DNA of 6,087 bases from Limnohabitans sp. (lineage in GTDB: Bacteria; Pseudomonadota; Gammaproteobacteria; Burkholderiales; Burkholderiaceae_C). A program made the translations under genes and the position numbers. The notes beneath the pieces are model-generated. The model was not told the origin of the DNA, searched no databases, and worked only from the letters and a program-made list of their open reading frames with translations. Positions 5,976-6,087 of this stretch are shown piece after piece (positions within the stretch are counted from its first letter, which is position 1; every line of letters starts with the position of its first letter). The stretch is from assembly GCA_015657605.1 (NCBI GenBank), contig JACDQO010000038.1, forward strand, positions 1-6,087, read 5' to 3'.

Positions 5976-6087
5976 GCGCCGCTGGGGCGCACCATCTTGC
6001 AGCTGCTGGGCATGCGCGCCTGCTCGGGCTTGATTTGGGCGCACCAGCCCTCGAAACCAATTAACCTGAACCTTCGACATCAAAGGG
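5972..6087 (-). CDS. 3' end of an unidentified gene, partial at the window edge
   Basis: On the minus strand the frame ending at TGA 5974-5972 encodes a tail reading GFEGWCAQIKPEQARM, then PSSCKMVRPSGA. Its codons end almost always in G or C, as in the real genes of this window, which is the main evidence that it is coding. Going upstream the frame meets a stop at 6082-6080, and no ATG lies before the tail. The neighbouring frame reads PFDVEGSG up to a TAA at 6063-6061; one added T at 6063-6064 would join the two into a single reading frame. I do not recognise the product. It lies upstream of the riboswitch on the same strand, but the riboswitch with its own likely promoter makes the symporter a separate unit. 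Confidence 0.35.

Noticed and set aside
5978..5992. GCGCC/GGCGC hairpin as a terminator
   Set aside because: It has only a 5-bp stem, no T-run on either strand, and lies within a coding-like segment.
1..6087. tRNA, rRNA, CRISPR array, insertion sequence or attachment site
   Set aside because: I saw no cloverleaf, no regularly spaced repeats, no transposase fragment and no paired terminal repeats on reading both strands.

Overview
The window looks like chromosomal DNA of a high-GC betaproteobacterium. The best guess is Burkholderiales, family Comamonadaceae (Rhodoferax, Polaromonas or Limnohabitans type). This rests on an orphan Bug-type periplasmic binding protein next to catabolic genes, an FCD-type GntR regulator, and strongly GC-biased third codon positions. 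The taxonomy is an inference; there is no rRNA or other marker gene here.

Left block (about 14-2729): an FCD/GntR regulator reads leftward, away from a rightward pair made of a PdxA2-like dehydrogenase and a Bug-family binding protein. The 114-bp divergent gap holds a perfect 16-bp palindrome (735-750) sitting on the predicted start site of the rightward transcript, so autoregulated repression by the GntR protein is the natural model. The layout resembles uptake and oxidation of a small hydroxy acid of the D-threonate or tetronate type. The DUF1537 sugar-acid kinase that normally supplies PdxA2 with substrate is not in the window. As given, the pdxA2 reading frame is broken: codons for roughly 20-30 residues are missing near base 915 and the frame shifts.

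Middle (2792-4240, leftward): a complete 482-residue aldehyde dehydrogenase, convergent with the Bug gene. All catalytic residues are present, but a histidine replaces the glutamate that usually contacts the NAD ribose. A 12-bp palindrome lies about 100 bp upstream of its start.

Right block (4423-5899, leftward): a TPP (thiamine pyrophosphate) riboswitch that can be drawn helix by helix, directly in front of a sodium:solute symporter (SSS family). This marks the symporter as a probable transporter of thiamine or its pyrimidine precursor (ThiV-like). The symporter is interrupted near its C-terminus by a one-base loss in an A5 run (4560-4564); restoring one base gives a clean 460-residue protein. 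The last 190 bases hold the probable 3' end of another leftward gene of unknown function, also possibly with a one-base frame break.

Two clear frame breaks and one possible one in 6 kb suggest either indel errors in the assembly or early gene decay. I see no undescribed defence, mobile or RNA system. The most informative elements are the riboswitch-symporter pair, the divergent operator and the broken pdxA2.
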